A stretch of 8,129 bases of DNA, taken from positions 1 to 8,129 of the forward strand of contig JAUVKG010000113.1 in assembly GCA_030596365.1 (NCBI GenBank), written 5' to 3'. The notes under the pieces were generated by a model, which saw only the letters and a list, made by a program, of their open reading frames with translations, had not been told where the DNA came from and searched no databases. The first letter of the stretch is position 1. Each line of letters opens with the position of its first letter. The position numbers and the translations under genes were made by a program. Below are positions 1 through 7,079 of this stretch, piece by piece. Source of the DNA: Chlamydiota bacterium (lineage in GTDB: Bacteria; Auribacterota; UBA3054; B51-G9).

Positions 1-3000
1 GCTGATGGCTGGAACAGTAATTCTGTTAATGCTTATTCAGATGCTCCGTATGAACATGGTAACTGGCATCATGATGCCAGTTCGAAATGGGATCCTGAAA
101 AACCTATTATTACACCCGGTAATGATCCAACTGACCCATATCAATATGATTATTGGGACCATATTGAATATATTATTGATTTAGCCGCTGAAAGTAATAT
201 GTATGTGAATTTCTTCCCGATTGATGGCCCGCATCTTGGTCCCGGTTCCGAAAGAATTATGGAATATGCTTGGGAAACATATATGTTTGGTAATTGGATT
301 GGTGATATGTTTAAGGATAAAGCGAATATTATCTGGTGCTTTGGCAGTGATATTTCGCCATCAAATCAGTGGCATCCAACAAAAATTGTTGATAATTATA
401 ACGGACTCGCAAAGGGAATTGCTGATGGAGTTAACGGGGTAAATAATGAACATGGAGTAACCGATTATTCAACAACTCTTATGACCTTTTCTCCGAAAAA
501 ATGGGAATACAGTTCTTCTTATTGGTTTGGTAATCAGGAATGGTTAGATTTTAATTCAATCTTTGAAGTGCCGGGAAGATCCGGTGAACCGACATTTAAC
601 CAGATTTATAAAATAAATCTTGATTATAATAAAAGCCCTGCAAAACCTACCTCGCTTTTTAGATCTCTTTATGAAGGTAATGCTAACGGATTTGCAGCTT
701 GGCAATCGCGTTTTCAAGTCTATCAAACCGTTTTTGCAGGCGGTTTCGGCGCTTCATACGGAAATCAGTATGTATATGATTTTGGTTCTTCCTGGGAAGC
801 TAATATGGGGTCAGACGGTGCTGAACAAATGCAACATTTGTTTGCTCTTATGACATCAGTTGATGATGATCAATTCCTCGACAGAATTCCTGATCAATCT
901 TTAATCGTTGGCGATACAGGTGAAATATATAATGGTGATTGGTATCAAAATAAATCTACTATCATTCAAGCTACTCGTACAACAGAGGGTGATAGCGCTA
1001 TGATTTATTCCGCAAATGGAAGAAATATAACTGTAAATATGGACATTCTTAAGACGGGAACAATGAAAGCGGAATGGTTAAATCCTCGCAATGGTGATTG
1101 GACAGTTATCAACACTAATATTCCAAGTGGTACAACTGCTCCAACAGTAGAATTTGATCCACCCGGAGCTACAGCAGAAGAAAATGACTATGTATTAGTT
1201 TTAACAAAAGAATTGGGACCTAATGATCCACTTCTTGTTATTACTAATCAATCTTCAACTGTTACTTATGATGTTACTACTGCTTCTATCGGTGGGACAA
1301 ATAATGCTAATGTTGTTGGCATGATGAATTGGTCAAATCAACTTACCGGCGTTAGCGGTAATCTTCCTGCAGCAGAAAGCTGGACAATTAACGATATTGT
1401 TTTAAATATTGGTCTTAATATTATTACTGTATCAGGAACTAATGATGTCGGCTTATTAGAAGATGATAGCGTTACAATTCTGCGTGGCGGTCCGGGAACA
1501 GGTGTTCCAACTTTGGATATCACAAATGAAAACGCTACTGTTGTATATAACACTACAGAATATACTATCGGATTTGTTTTTAATACTAATGTTATTGGGA
1601 ATATCAGTTGGATTAACCAACTCACAAGTGTTCAAGGTGAGGTAGATTCTCTGGATGGTAAAATACAAAATATCGCTCTCGGTGTTGGCTCAAACGTTAT
1701 TGCTGTTACAGGTAAAAACAGTTTAGGTGTTGAAGTTAATGATTCCGTTACTATTGTTCGTACTCCCAGTCTCGCTGTTCCTTTTGTAGATGTTACTACA
1801 GAAGATGCGATTGTAAGTTTTGTAATTGCAGAATATGATATTGCCGGAACTAATAATGCGAATATTGTTGGAACTATGAGTTGGTCAAATGAACTCTCAG
1901 GTGCTGTAGGCACTGTTCCTGCAACATCAAGCTGGACAATCGAAAATATTGTTTTAGATGTAAATGCTAATATTATTGTAGTGTCAGGAACTAATGTTTA
2001 TGGTGATATAGCGAGTGACAGTGTAACAATAACACGTTTCTCAAATCCTGAATCAGGGTTGCATGTAAGTGACAATAATCGCTTTTTAGTTCAACATGAT
2101 GGCTCTCCATTTTATCCTCAAAATGATTGGGGTACTAAAGTTCCTTGGATGTTAAGCATCGACGAGGCAAAAGCATATATCGAAGCTCGTAAATCTCAAG
2201 GCTTTAATGTTATCACGATGTATGCAATTGCTAATTATTTGGGTGATGATGGTAACACCCCTCCTTTTGGTACTGTTAACTATTATGGTTTTGCTCCGTT
2301 CGAGGGTACTGATACATGGAATGTTGAACAACCTGTTGATGAGTATTGGGAACATATAGGAAATATTATCGATATAGCTGCTTCTAACGGAATATATGTT
2401 AATTTAGCTCCAATGCCGACTATCCTTGTCGGTGGCGGTTCTGAAAGTTTCCGTGTATTTACACAAGGTGACGTTTCGGCTTGCTATGAGTATGGTAATT
2501 GGGTTGGACAACTATACAGAGATAAAACAAATATGATTTGGACTTTAGGTGGCGGTAAAAAACCTGATAATTATTATGACTACACTCCTCAGTTTGATAG
2601 TATGGCAAAAGGTATCGCTGACGGATTTAACGGGATCGCTGATAACGAAACAGGTGAAACGGATTATAATACCACTCTTATGACTTATGATGGTGAGAGA
2701 TGGACATACAGTTCTTCACATTGGTTTAATAACGAAGAATGGTTGGATTTTAACTCACTGCATGAAGTACCTGGAAGAGATGGTTATCCTCAATATAATC
2801 AAGTTACTGAAACAACACTTGATTATAATCTAACACCGACAAAACCTACCTGGCTTCTTGGGCCGGTTGTTGAAGATCGTAGTGGTCATACTGAATTCCA
2901 AGCTTGGCAATCAAGATTCCAAGCGTATCAAACTGTTTTCGCGGGAGCATTCGGTTCTTCTTTTGGTAATCAGTATATTGAAGATGGTAAGTCGGGTTGG

Positions 3001-3477
3001 GATACTCATTTAGATTCAGATGGAGCTAACCAAATGCAGTATCTTACTGATTTAATGACATCTGTCAGTGATATTCAATTCCTTACCAGAATTCCCGATC
3101 AGTCTTTGATTGATGGTGATACAGGTGAAATTTATTATGGGACTTGGTATCAAAGTAAATCAACTATTATCCAGGCTACACGCACTGAAGACCGTGATAA
3201 TGTTATGATTTATTGTGCAAACGGACGAAATATTTCTGTTAATATGGACCAACTCGGTGTCGCCGAAGCATACTGGTATAATCCCCGTACAGGAGGCTAC
3301 ACTCTTATAAACAAGAATGTTGCAAGTGGAACGGGTGCTCCCATTATAGAGTTTGATCCTCCGGGAACTGTTGCTGATGGAAATGACTGGGTTTTGGTTT
3401 TAAAAAGTATCCCTGAACCCAGTCTATTTATCATTTATTATTTATTATTATTTATTTACTATTTGAAACGTAAATAA
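1..3477 (+). CDS. Large secreted protein with duplicated DUF4038/apiosidase-like modules, Ig-like repeats and PEP-CTERM tail (5' partial)
   Basis: The frame is open from base 1, so the start and any signal peptide lie outside; 1158 residues are visible. Residues 1-285 are the end of a DUF4038 (GH140 apiosidase-like) barrel, with IIWCFGSD at 110-117. Residues 291-402 resemble the putative collagen-binding domain that usually follows it (RIPDQSL, IQATR, NPRNG, FDPPG). Three Ig-like repeats fill 410-683. Residues 685-1020 are a second, full-length DUF4038 domain starting GLHVSDNNRFLV, and 1026-1136 a second C-terminal domain. The end, IPEPS plus a hydrophobic stretch and KRK (1137-1158), fits a PEP-CTERM signal, so export and exosortase processing are expected. 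Family members cleave apiose from pectic rhamnogalacturonan II, but both copies depart from the family's acidic positions (D117 becomes G852; R221 and G954 replace a Glu), so activity is uncertain. Fold is confident, substrate is not. Confidence 0.88.
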   Translation, partial: ADGWNSNSVNAYSDAPYEHGNWHHDASSKWDPEKPIITPGNDPTDPYQYDYWDHIEYIIDLAAESNMYVNFFPIDGPHLGPGSERIMEYAWETYMFGNWIGDMFKDKANIIWCFGSDISPSNQWHPTKIVDNYNGLAKGIADGVNGVNNEHGVTDYSTTLMTFSPKKWEYSSSYWFGNQEWLDFNSIFEVPGRSGEPTFNQIYKINLDYNKSPAKPTSLFRSLYEGNANGFAAWQSRFQVYQTVFAGGFGASYGNQYVYDFGSSWEANMGSDGAEQMQHLFALMTSVDDDQFLDRIPDQSLIVGDTGEIYNGDWYQNKSTIIQATRTTEGDSAMIYSANGRNITVNMDILKTGTMKAEWLNPRNGDWTVINTNIPSGTTAPTVEFDPPGATAEENDYVLVLTKELGPNDPLLVITNQSSTVTYDVTTASIGGTNNANVVGMMNWSNQLTGVSGNLPAAESWTINDIVLNIGLNIITVSGTNDVGLLEDDSVTILRGGPGTGVPTLDITNENATVVYNTTEYTIGFVFNTNVIGNISWINQLTSVQGEVDSLDGKIQNIALGVGSNVIAVTGKNSLGVEVNDSVTIVRTPSLAVPFVDVTTEDAIVSFVIAEYDIAGTNNANIVGTMSWSNELSGAVGTVPATSSWTIENIVLDVNANIIVVSGTNVYGDIASDSVTITRFSNPESGLHVSDNNRFLVQHDGSPFYPQNDWGTKVPWMLSIDEAKAYIEARKSQGFNVITMYAIANYLGDDGNTPPFGTVNYYGFAPFEGTDTWNVEQPVDEYWEHIGNIIDIAASNGIYVNLAPMPTILVGGGSESFRVFTQGDVSACYEYGNWVGQLYRDKTNMIWTLGGGKKPDNYYDYTPQFDSMAKGIADGFNGIADNETGETDYNTTLMTYDGERWTYSSSHWFNNEEWLDFNSLHEVPGRDGYPQYNQVTETTLDYNLTPTKPTWLLGPVVEDRSGHTEFQAWQSRFQAYQTVFAGAFGSSFGNQYIEDGKSGWDTHLDSDGANQMQYLTDLMTSVSDIQFLTRIPDQSLIDGDTGEIYYGTWYQSKSTIIQATRTEDRDNVMIYCANGRNISVNMDQLGVAEAYWYNPRTGGYTLINKNVASGTGAPIIEFDPPGTVADGNDWVLVLKSIPEPSLFIIYYLLLFIYYLKRK
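1225..2040 (+). repeat. Three tandem Ig-like repeat units inside the DUF4038 protein
   Basis: Three units of about 91-93 codons start near 1225, 1504 and 1777. Each runs from a proline and a V/I-D/T-N/T-like strand, through an N-x-x-G-x-x-x-W core, to GTN or GKN and a closing DSVTI. Units 1 and 3 share long stretches such as GTNNAN, SWTI and VSGTN; unit 2 is more divergent and lacks the SWTI segment. They look like bacterial Ig-type spacers joining the two catalytic-type modules. Binding function is not shown. Confidence 0.8.
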
Positions 3478-3555
3478 TATAAACAATGATAATCGACATT
3501 TTTTGTTTGCTTCTTAATTGTTCTGTTGTTCATTATTCTGCAAACTTCTTTTTTC

Positions 3556-3581
3556 GCAAAATGATTTACAGCAAAATGATT
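3556..3581 (+). repeat. 26-bp dispersed repeat, copy 1 (upstream of creatininase-family gene)
   Basis: The unit gcaaaatgatttaca is followed directly by a second gcaaaatgatt, giving two 11-12 bp direct repeats with a 15-bp period. The same 26 bases occur exactly in inverse orientation at 7004-7029. This copy ends 52 bases before the ATG at 3634, and both copies point toward the gene they precede. It could be an operator, a promoter element or a genome-wide dispersed repeat; the window does not decide between these. Confidence 0.75.
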
Positions 3582-3633
3582 TTAAAATTATATACGAATA
3601 ATTTATTTTTAACGCCAGAAAATTAAAATTATT

Positions 3634-4446
3634 ATGAAAAAAAATTGGAAAATGCTCGCACGAAATTTAACCGGTAGGGAATTGATTGAACGAATCAATG
3701 ACGGTAATGATGTCGCACTCCTTCCGGTTGGCAGCATGGAACTACATGGGCCGCAACTTCCTCTTGGAACGGATACTTATATTGCGGAAGCTGTCTGCCG
3801 ACTTGTTGCTCCGAAAATCAAAGGAACTGTGTTTGATACAATTACTTATTCATGGTCGGGTATGACAAAATACAGCAAACCAACTATTTCTATGACTATG
3901 GACATGGAAACCAGTTATGTTAGAATGGTTTGTGATCAACTGCTTCGGATTGGCTTGAAAAGAATTTATGTTATTCAGTTTCATGGCCCGGGATTTGCAC
4001 TCACTCGTCTTGCTCGTGAATTCTTTGAAGAAAACGGTTCGCCTTTAGCCTTTTACGGTCTCTTGCGTATGCCAAATAATGAAATGGATGAATATCGCGA
4101 AAAAGGTATCGCCTGGGAAGCATCAATGTATGCTGCAGCTTCGGAAATGCTTGGGACAACTCCAACTATCTTTCCTGACGCTGCTCCTCCGTTAGATGAA
4201 ATCGTTTTACCTCCGGGATCAGATGCACGTGAAAAAATTCTTGAAACCGGTGGATATGTTGGAATGCTTGGAACAAACGATCTGCATCACGGGCCTTTTG
4301 AAGGCAGAATAGACACTGAAGCCGGAATGAATACCATGAAAAGGTTGGCTGATGATATTGCGTCTTCTGCTCCGAGTTTTAAAGAATTATGTGAAGCGTG
4401 GGAAGGAGTTGAGTTATCAAAATCGTGGCCCAGTGATGCTAAATAG
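3634..4446 (+). CDS. Creatininase-family metal-dependent amidohydrolase
   Basis: The 270-residue product has the usual family length and no signal peptide, so it should be cytoplasmic. The N-terminal signature PVGSMELHGPQLPLGTD (31-47) supplies the expected metal ligands E36, H38 and D47. H117, in QFHGPG, sits where the family has its NGHGGN or NGHYEN motif, and E162 in WEAS may match the later conserved Glu. The family opens cyclic or linear amides (creatinine, mycofactocin precursor, formamidopyrimidine intermediates); the altered 115-120 motif means this is probably not a true creatininase, and the substrate is unknown. There is no clear Shine-Dalgarno before 3634, and the ATG at 3652 is an alternative start. 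It is separated from the upstream gene by 156 bases holding a 26-bp repeat, so it is probably transcribed separately. A minus-strand transposase relic begins right after its stop. Confidence 0.85.
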   Translation: MKKNWKMLARNLTGRELIERINDGNDVALLPVGSMELHGPQLPLGTDTYIAEAVCRLVAPKIKGTVFDTITYSWSGMTKYSKPTISMTMDMETSYVRMVCDQLLRIGLKRIYVIQFHGPGFALTRLAREFFEENGSPLAFYGLLRMPNNEMDEYREKGIAWEASMYAAASEMLGTTPTIFPDAAPPLDEIVLPPGSDAREKILETGGYVGMLGTNDLHHGPFEGRIDTEAGMNTMKRLADDIASSAPSFKELCEAWEGVELSKSWPSDAK

Positions 4447-4449
4447 TGC

Positions 4450-4625
4450 CTGATCGATAAACACTACTGTTATTTATCCTGCTTTAATTCTTGCGCATAC
4501 TTCTCTGGCGTGTCCGATATCATGTGTTTTTGCAGCATCTACCACACCAATTGAATTCACAAGATTTCCCGGAACATATGTTATAATTTGTTTCAATATG
4601 GTATAATTACTTCGAGCTTCTTTTT
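4450..4625 (-). pseudogene. Internally deleted remnant of an IS4-type (DUF4372) transposase
   Basis: Read on the minus strand, about 4617-4552 encodes ARSNYTILKQIITYVPGNLV, which resembles the start of the DUF4372 domain found at the N-terminus of many IS4-family transposases. It is followed with no break by VDAAKTHDIGHAREVCARIK (to about 4480), which resembles the segment before the later catalytic part of the same transposases. Everything between is missing, so the remnant is an in-frame deletion. A TAA at 4474-4476 then replaces the expected Glu of the AGE-I-V-V-F-D-K-A-Y stretch; recognisable decayed sequence (ITVVFIDQA) continues to the creatininase stop. The long frame upstream of 4620 on this strand overlaps the next gene and is not credible as coding. 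Similarity is recalled by eye, not searched. Confidence 0.55.
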
Positions 4626-4659
4626 TGGTATTAAATATAATCCCAGTATATCTTGTAAT

Positions 4660-4675
4660 AAAGGGGTCGGACACC
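4660..4675. other. Possible mobile-element end motif
   Basis: The 16 bases aaaggggtcggacacc form a G-rich island in AT-rich DNA, directly between the transposase remnant and the next gene. From memory, I associate very similar motifs with the ends of REP-type elements carried with Y1 transposases in related phyla; this is unverified. No second copy is visible in the window. Confidence 0.3.
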
Positions 4676-4695
4676 AAAGATAATAACCTCAAAAA

Positions 4696-4700
4696 AAGGA
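4696..4700 (+). promoter_or_regulatory. Ribosome binding site that supports a GTG start at 4709
   Basis: AAGGA lies 8 bases before the in-frame GTG at 4709. Starting there gives a product that begins directly with a signal peptide (MQHSLK, then a hydrophobic run). The upstream in-frame ATG at 4625 would add 28 residues encoded by transposase remnant and the G-rich motif, which is implausible. Confidence 0.6.
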
Positions 4701-4708
4701 AAACTGTT

Positions 4709-5881
4709 GTGCAGCATTCACTCAAAATTATAGCATTTACTGTAACTCTGGTATTCTTCTCCATCGGGGCGAAAGCCGTAAATAAACTTGACTTTCCAAT
4801 TGGTATCTTTTGCGCCGGGGAGCCGACAGAGAAAAACTTCAAATATGTGAAATCACTTGGATTCGACTACATTCATCGCTACAGTCTTGCGGCAAAAGAT
4901 GAAAAAAAAGTGCAAATCTATATGGACATGGCACATAAGTGTAACCTCAAAGTTATGCTCGATATCAGCACTCCGGTGAGACTCATGAAATATAAGAGAA
5001 TTACCGAAGAAGAGGCACTCGCCCAAATAGGAAAAATGGTTGAACGTTGGAAAAACCATCCGGCGTTGGGCTTCTGGTATTTTTACGATGAACCCGACCT
5101 CCTTATGTCGCCCGAGGTGCTGATCAAGTTTCATAAGATGATTAAACAAAAGTCTCCGGACATACCGGATTCTATAGCCTTAAATTGGCAAGAGGGTTGG
5201 GATCGATGGACAAAATGCGCGGATATTATCATGCCGGATCTTTATCCGGTAAACAGGGAATCTTTCCCTAAATCTATGTTGAACTTGCAGGTCGAGTACT
5301 TTGAAAAAGTCGAGAAGAAATGTCAATACACGATTCCAATCGTTCAATGTTTTGGTTACCCCAATTCTCCTAACGCAACGGAAATGCGATACATAATGTA
5401 CAGCACCTTAATGCAGAACCCCCGTGGCCTCTTTTTCTGGGCCTACTGGTACGCCCGAGAAGAGCCGCTTACCGAAGACGCTGATTTTCATCCGGATTAC
5501 CTCGAGAAAACCGTAAAACCGATTTTGACCGATTTTAAACGTTGTGTTGAGCTTATCAAGCCGGTGGACAAAGCCCTGTATCCTCCCAATATGACCAATG
5601 ACTTGTACAGTAATAATCAGCTTCTGGTTGCTTTGTGGAAGAAGAAAGACCGATTCATTGTTATTATGATCAACAATTGGCCCGTAGAGCGCGAAGTATC
5701 CATTCCTATAAAGCCGTACATTGATGAGGCGGATTTGCGACCCCTTTTCAACACCCGTGACATCCCGGGATTAAAAATCCGGAAAAGTATTTTGACCCTG
5801 CGCCTGGCTCCTTGGGAGACGCTTATTTGGGAAACAAAAAAGAAAATCACGAAGATAGAAGATGATGAAGTGAAATTATAA
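4709..5881 (+). CDS. Secreted TIM-barrel glycoside-hydrolase-like protein
   Basis: I place the start at GTG 4709 (390 residues), because it follows an AAGGA site and yields a typical signal peptide: MQHSLK, hydrophobic residues 7-19, and an AKA cleavage site after A23. The mature part looks like a clan-A type (beta/alpha)8 barrel: FPIGIFCAG (29-37), LGFDYIHRYS (50-59), VMLDIS (82-87), FWYFYDEPD (122-130), ADIIMPDLYP (171-180), IPIVQCFGYP (209-218) and RGLFFWAYWYARE (239-251). E128 in YDEPD is in the usual place of the acid/base Glu; I cannot pick the nucleophile with confidence. Residues 292-376 look like a C-terminal beta-sandwich. Family and substrate are not recognised. The gene is near 50% G+C in places against about 37% in the first gene, and lies between a transposase relic and repeat-like DNA, which suggests recent acquisition. 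Confidence 0.78.
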   Translation: MQHSLKIIAFTVTLVFFSIGAKAVNKLDFPIGIFCAGEPTEKNFKYVKSLGFDYIHRYSLAAKDEKKVQIYMDMAHKCNLKVMLDISTPVRLMKYKRITEEEALAQIGKMVERWKNHPALGFWYFYDEPDLLMSPEVLIKFHKMIKQKSPDIPDSIALNWQEGWDRWTKCADIIMPDLYPVNRESFPKSMLNLQVEYFEKVEKKCQYTIPIVQCFGYPNSPNATEMRYIMYSTLMQNPRGLFFWAYWYAREEPLTEDADFHPDYLEKTVKPILTDFKRCVELIKPVDKALYPPNMTNDLYSNNQLLVALWKKKDRFIVIMINNWPVEREVSIPIKPYIDEADLRPLFNTRDIPGLKIRKSILTLRLAPWETLIWETKKKITKIEDDEVKL

Positions 5882-5975
5882 GCCGGAACCAGGCATGAAC
5901 ACGCAAGCGCGTTACTTCGTTAGCGCCAGGCACAGCGGGAGCTTCGCGAACATCGAACATCGATTAACGATTTAA
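5882..5975. repeat. GC-rich repeat-like segment between convergent genes
   Basis: This 94-base gap is much richer in G+C than the DNA after it. It contains ccaggca twice (5889-5895 and 5926-5932) and cgaacat twice in tandem (5947-5960), followed by cgattaacgattt. Tandem gaacatc-type runs are a kind of intergenic repeat I recall from Verrucomicrobia-Lentisphaerae-type genomes. I found only a weak 4-bp GCGC stem and no T-run, so no terminator is called although the flanking genes converge here. Confidence 0.45.
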
Positions 5976-5990
5976 GATTTTAGAAGTTTG

Positions 5991-6983
5991 TTACTGTAAT
6001 TCTTGACTCACTTTTAATACTCCGAACATCGGTCCGGCGTCAAGAGTTACCTCTATAATTCCACCTTTATCAGGTACTCGAACAAAATAATTTGCTACTT
6101 CTGTTTTTTCTCTTTGTCTCTCGTCTAAATTACCCAGCCATCTGAAATGCAATCTGTTTAACGGCACCTCGAAACTGTTTATGCGTGTTCCGTCAGCTTT
6201 TTTAATAACAATATCAACCTCAGCTCTTTCATTAGCTCTCTCCCATGTGATTTCGTTGTCAATAAACTTATGGTTATTATATATTGACCTTGAATCTGAA
6301 CCGGCGTAAGAAAGATAAACGGCCAACCCTCTTTTACCTTTAGACCTTTTAGAAGGAACCAACTCTATCCGAAGTTCAGGCTTTTTCCTGAAATCACATA
6401 TAGGAGCGTATTTGACCTTTTTTGATGGGTCTATCGCACGGCGAATGTGATAATCCCAACGAGCGTGACCCTGACGAATTTTATAATGAACAGTGGCATA
6501 TAAACTACGCTGCGGTGTACTGTCTATCAAGGCAGAATCCCGTTTTTTTCTTTTTCTTTCACTTTTTTTCCAAATTCTTCTCTGATTGCACCAATGTTCA
6601 ATATTAACTTTAGTTTCGTGTTCGGCATCCTTATTGTAAACCGGCGGGAGTTTTAGTGATGAAAATCTGACACTATTGAGAATGCCGGAGTGGTATTTAG
6701 TACGTCCGGGCGTTTTTTTGATGTTTTTGAATGTGCTGCCACTGTTCTTAGATGAATCGAATTTACCGTCAAGATTATCGGATGAATAGAGAATTGTGTA
6801 TCTGTCATTTTCTTTACTGGTTGTATCTATTGCAACTGTGAGAATGTTTGACCCGTCTTCAGATAATATCAATTTCGCGTATTTAGGGTTGTGCAAAGTT
6901 GTTTTTCCTGCATAACTTCTCATAGAAAATGTTAGAGCAAGAAGTATTATAATTAATGTAAGTTTCAATTGTGAAATACTCAT
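5991..6983 (-). CDS. Secreted basic protein of unknown function
   Basis: The 330-residue product starts at an ATG preceded by a strong GGAGG site four bases away. Residues 1-25 form a signal peptide (MSISQLK, hydrophobic 8-19, SYA before the cut), so it is exported. I recognise no domain. The mature part is rich in Lys and Arg, with a very basic patch KKSERKRKKR at 139-148, two cysteines (132 and 196) and alternating strand-like segments such as ELRIELVP (203-210) and GIIEVTLDAG (308-317), suggesting a beta-rich fold. There is no lipobox, C-terminal helix or PEP-CTERM tail. A 26-bp repeat lies 20 bases upstream of the start, and the gene converges with the TIM-barrel gene. It could be a binding or envelope protein; nothing in it shows an enzyme. 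Confidence 0.75.
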   Translation of the reverse strand: MSISQLKLTLIIILLALTFSMRSYAGKTTLHNPKYAKLILSEDGSNILTVAIDTTSKENDRYTILYSSDNLDGKFDSSKNSGSTFKNIKKTPGRTKYHSGILNSVRFSSLKLPPVYNKDAEHETKVNIEHWCNQRRIWKKSERKRKKRDSALIDSTPQRSLYATVHYKIRQGHARWDYHIRRAIDPSKKVKYAPICDFRKKPELRIELVPSKRSKGKRGLAVYLSYAGSDSRSIYNNHKFIDNEITWERANERAEVDIVIKKADGTRINSFEVPLNRLHFRWLGNLDERQREKTEVANYFVRVPDKGGIIEVTLDAGPMFGVLKVSQELQ

Positions 6984-6987
6984 TTTT

Positions 6988-6992
6988 CCTCC
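6988..6992 (-). promoter_or_regulatory. Strong ribosome binding site for the 5991-6983 gene
   Basis: On the minus strand GGAGG is followed by AAAA and the ATG at 6983. It is the clearest Shine-Dalgarno in the window and confirms this start. The other genes have weak or no such site. Confidence 0.8.
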
Positions 6993-7003
6993 GGTTATTT
7001 ATT

Positions 7004-7029
7004 AATCATTTTGCTGTAAATCATTTTGC
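7004..7029 (-). repeat. 26-bp dispersed repeat, copy 2 (upstream of the 5991-6983 gene)
   Basis: This is the exact reverse complement of 3556-3581. Read on the minus strand it again shows gcaaaatgatttaca followed by gcaaaatgatt, and it ends 20 bases before the ATG at 6983. With TTGCAA at its left end and TGATTA 17 bases later it could overlap a promoter here, but the first copy lacks that TTGCAA, so the promoter reading is weak. Confidence 0.75.
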
Positions 7030-7079
7030 AAATTAAATAATTAATCTGTTTTTGTCTTAGCAATTCTTATTTTATCTTT

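Noticed and set aside
1338..1913. Minus-strand open frames opposite the Ig repeats
   Set aside because: They follow from the repetitive codon pattern of the real plus-strand gene and show no protein features.
3485..3503. Terminator after the DUF4038 gene (AATG/CATT stem followed by a T-run)
   Set aside because: The stem is only four weak base pairs.
3556..3581. CRISPR array
   Set aside because: The two gcaaaatgatt units are separated by only a few bases and the other copy is 3.4 kb away and inverted, with no spacers and no cas genes.
4444..4466. TAGTG/CACTA hairpin at the creatininase stop
   Set aside because: A five-base stem with a 13-base loop and no T-run, within relic sequence.
4625..4708. 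ATG at 4625 as the start of the TIM-barrel gene
   Set aside because: It would add 28 residues encoded by transposase remnant and the G-rich motif, and would bury the signal peptide; GTG 4709 has a ribosome binding site and gives a normal N-terminus.
4626..4842. Minus-strand open frame upstream of the transposase remnant, overlapping the TIM-barrel gene start
   Set aside because: It lies opposite a convincing signal peptide and barrel start, and resembles no protein; only its 3' part below about 4625 looks like a real relic.
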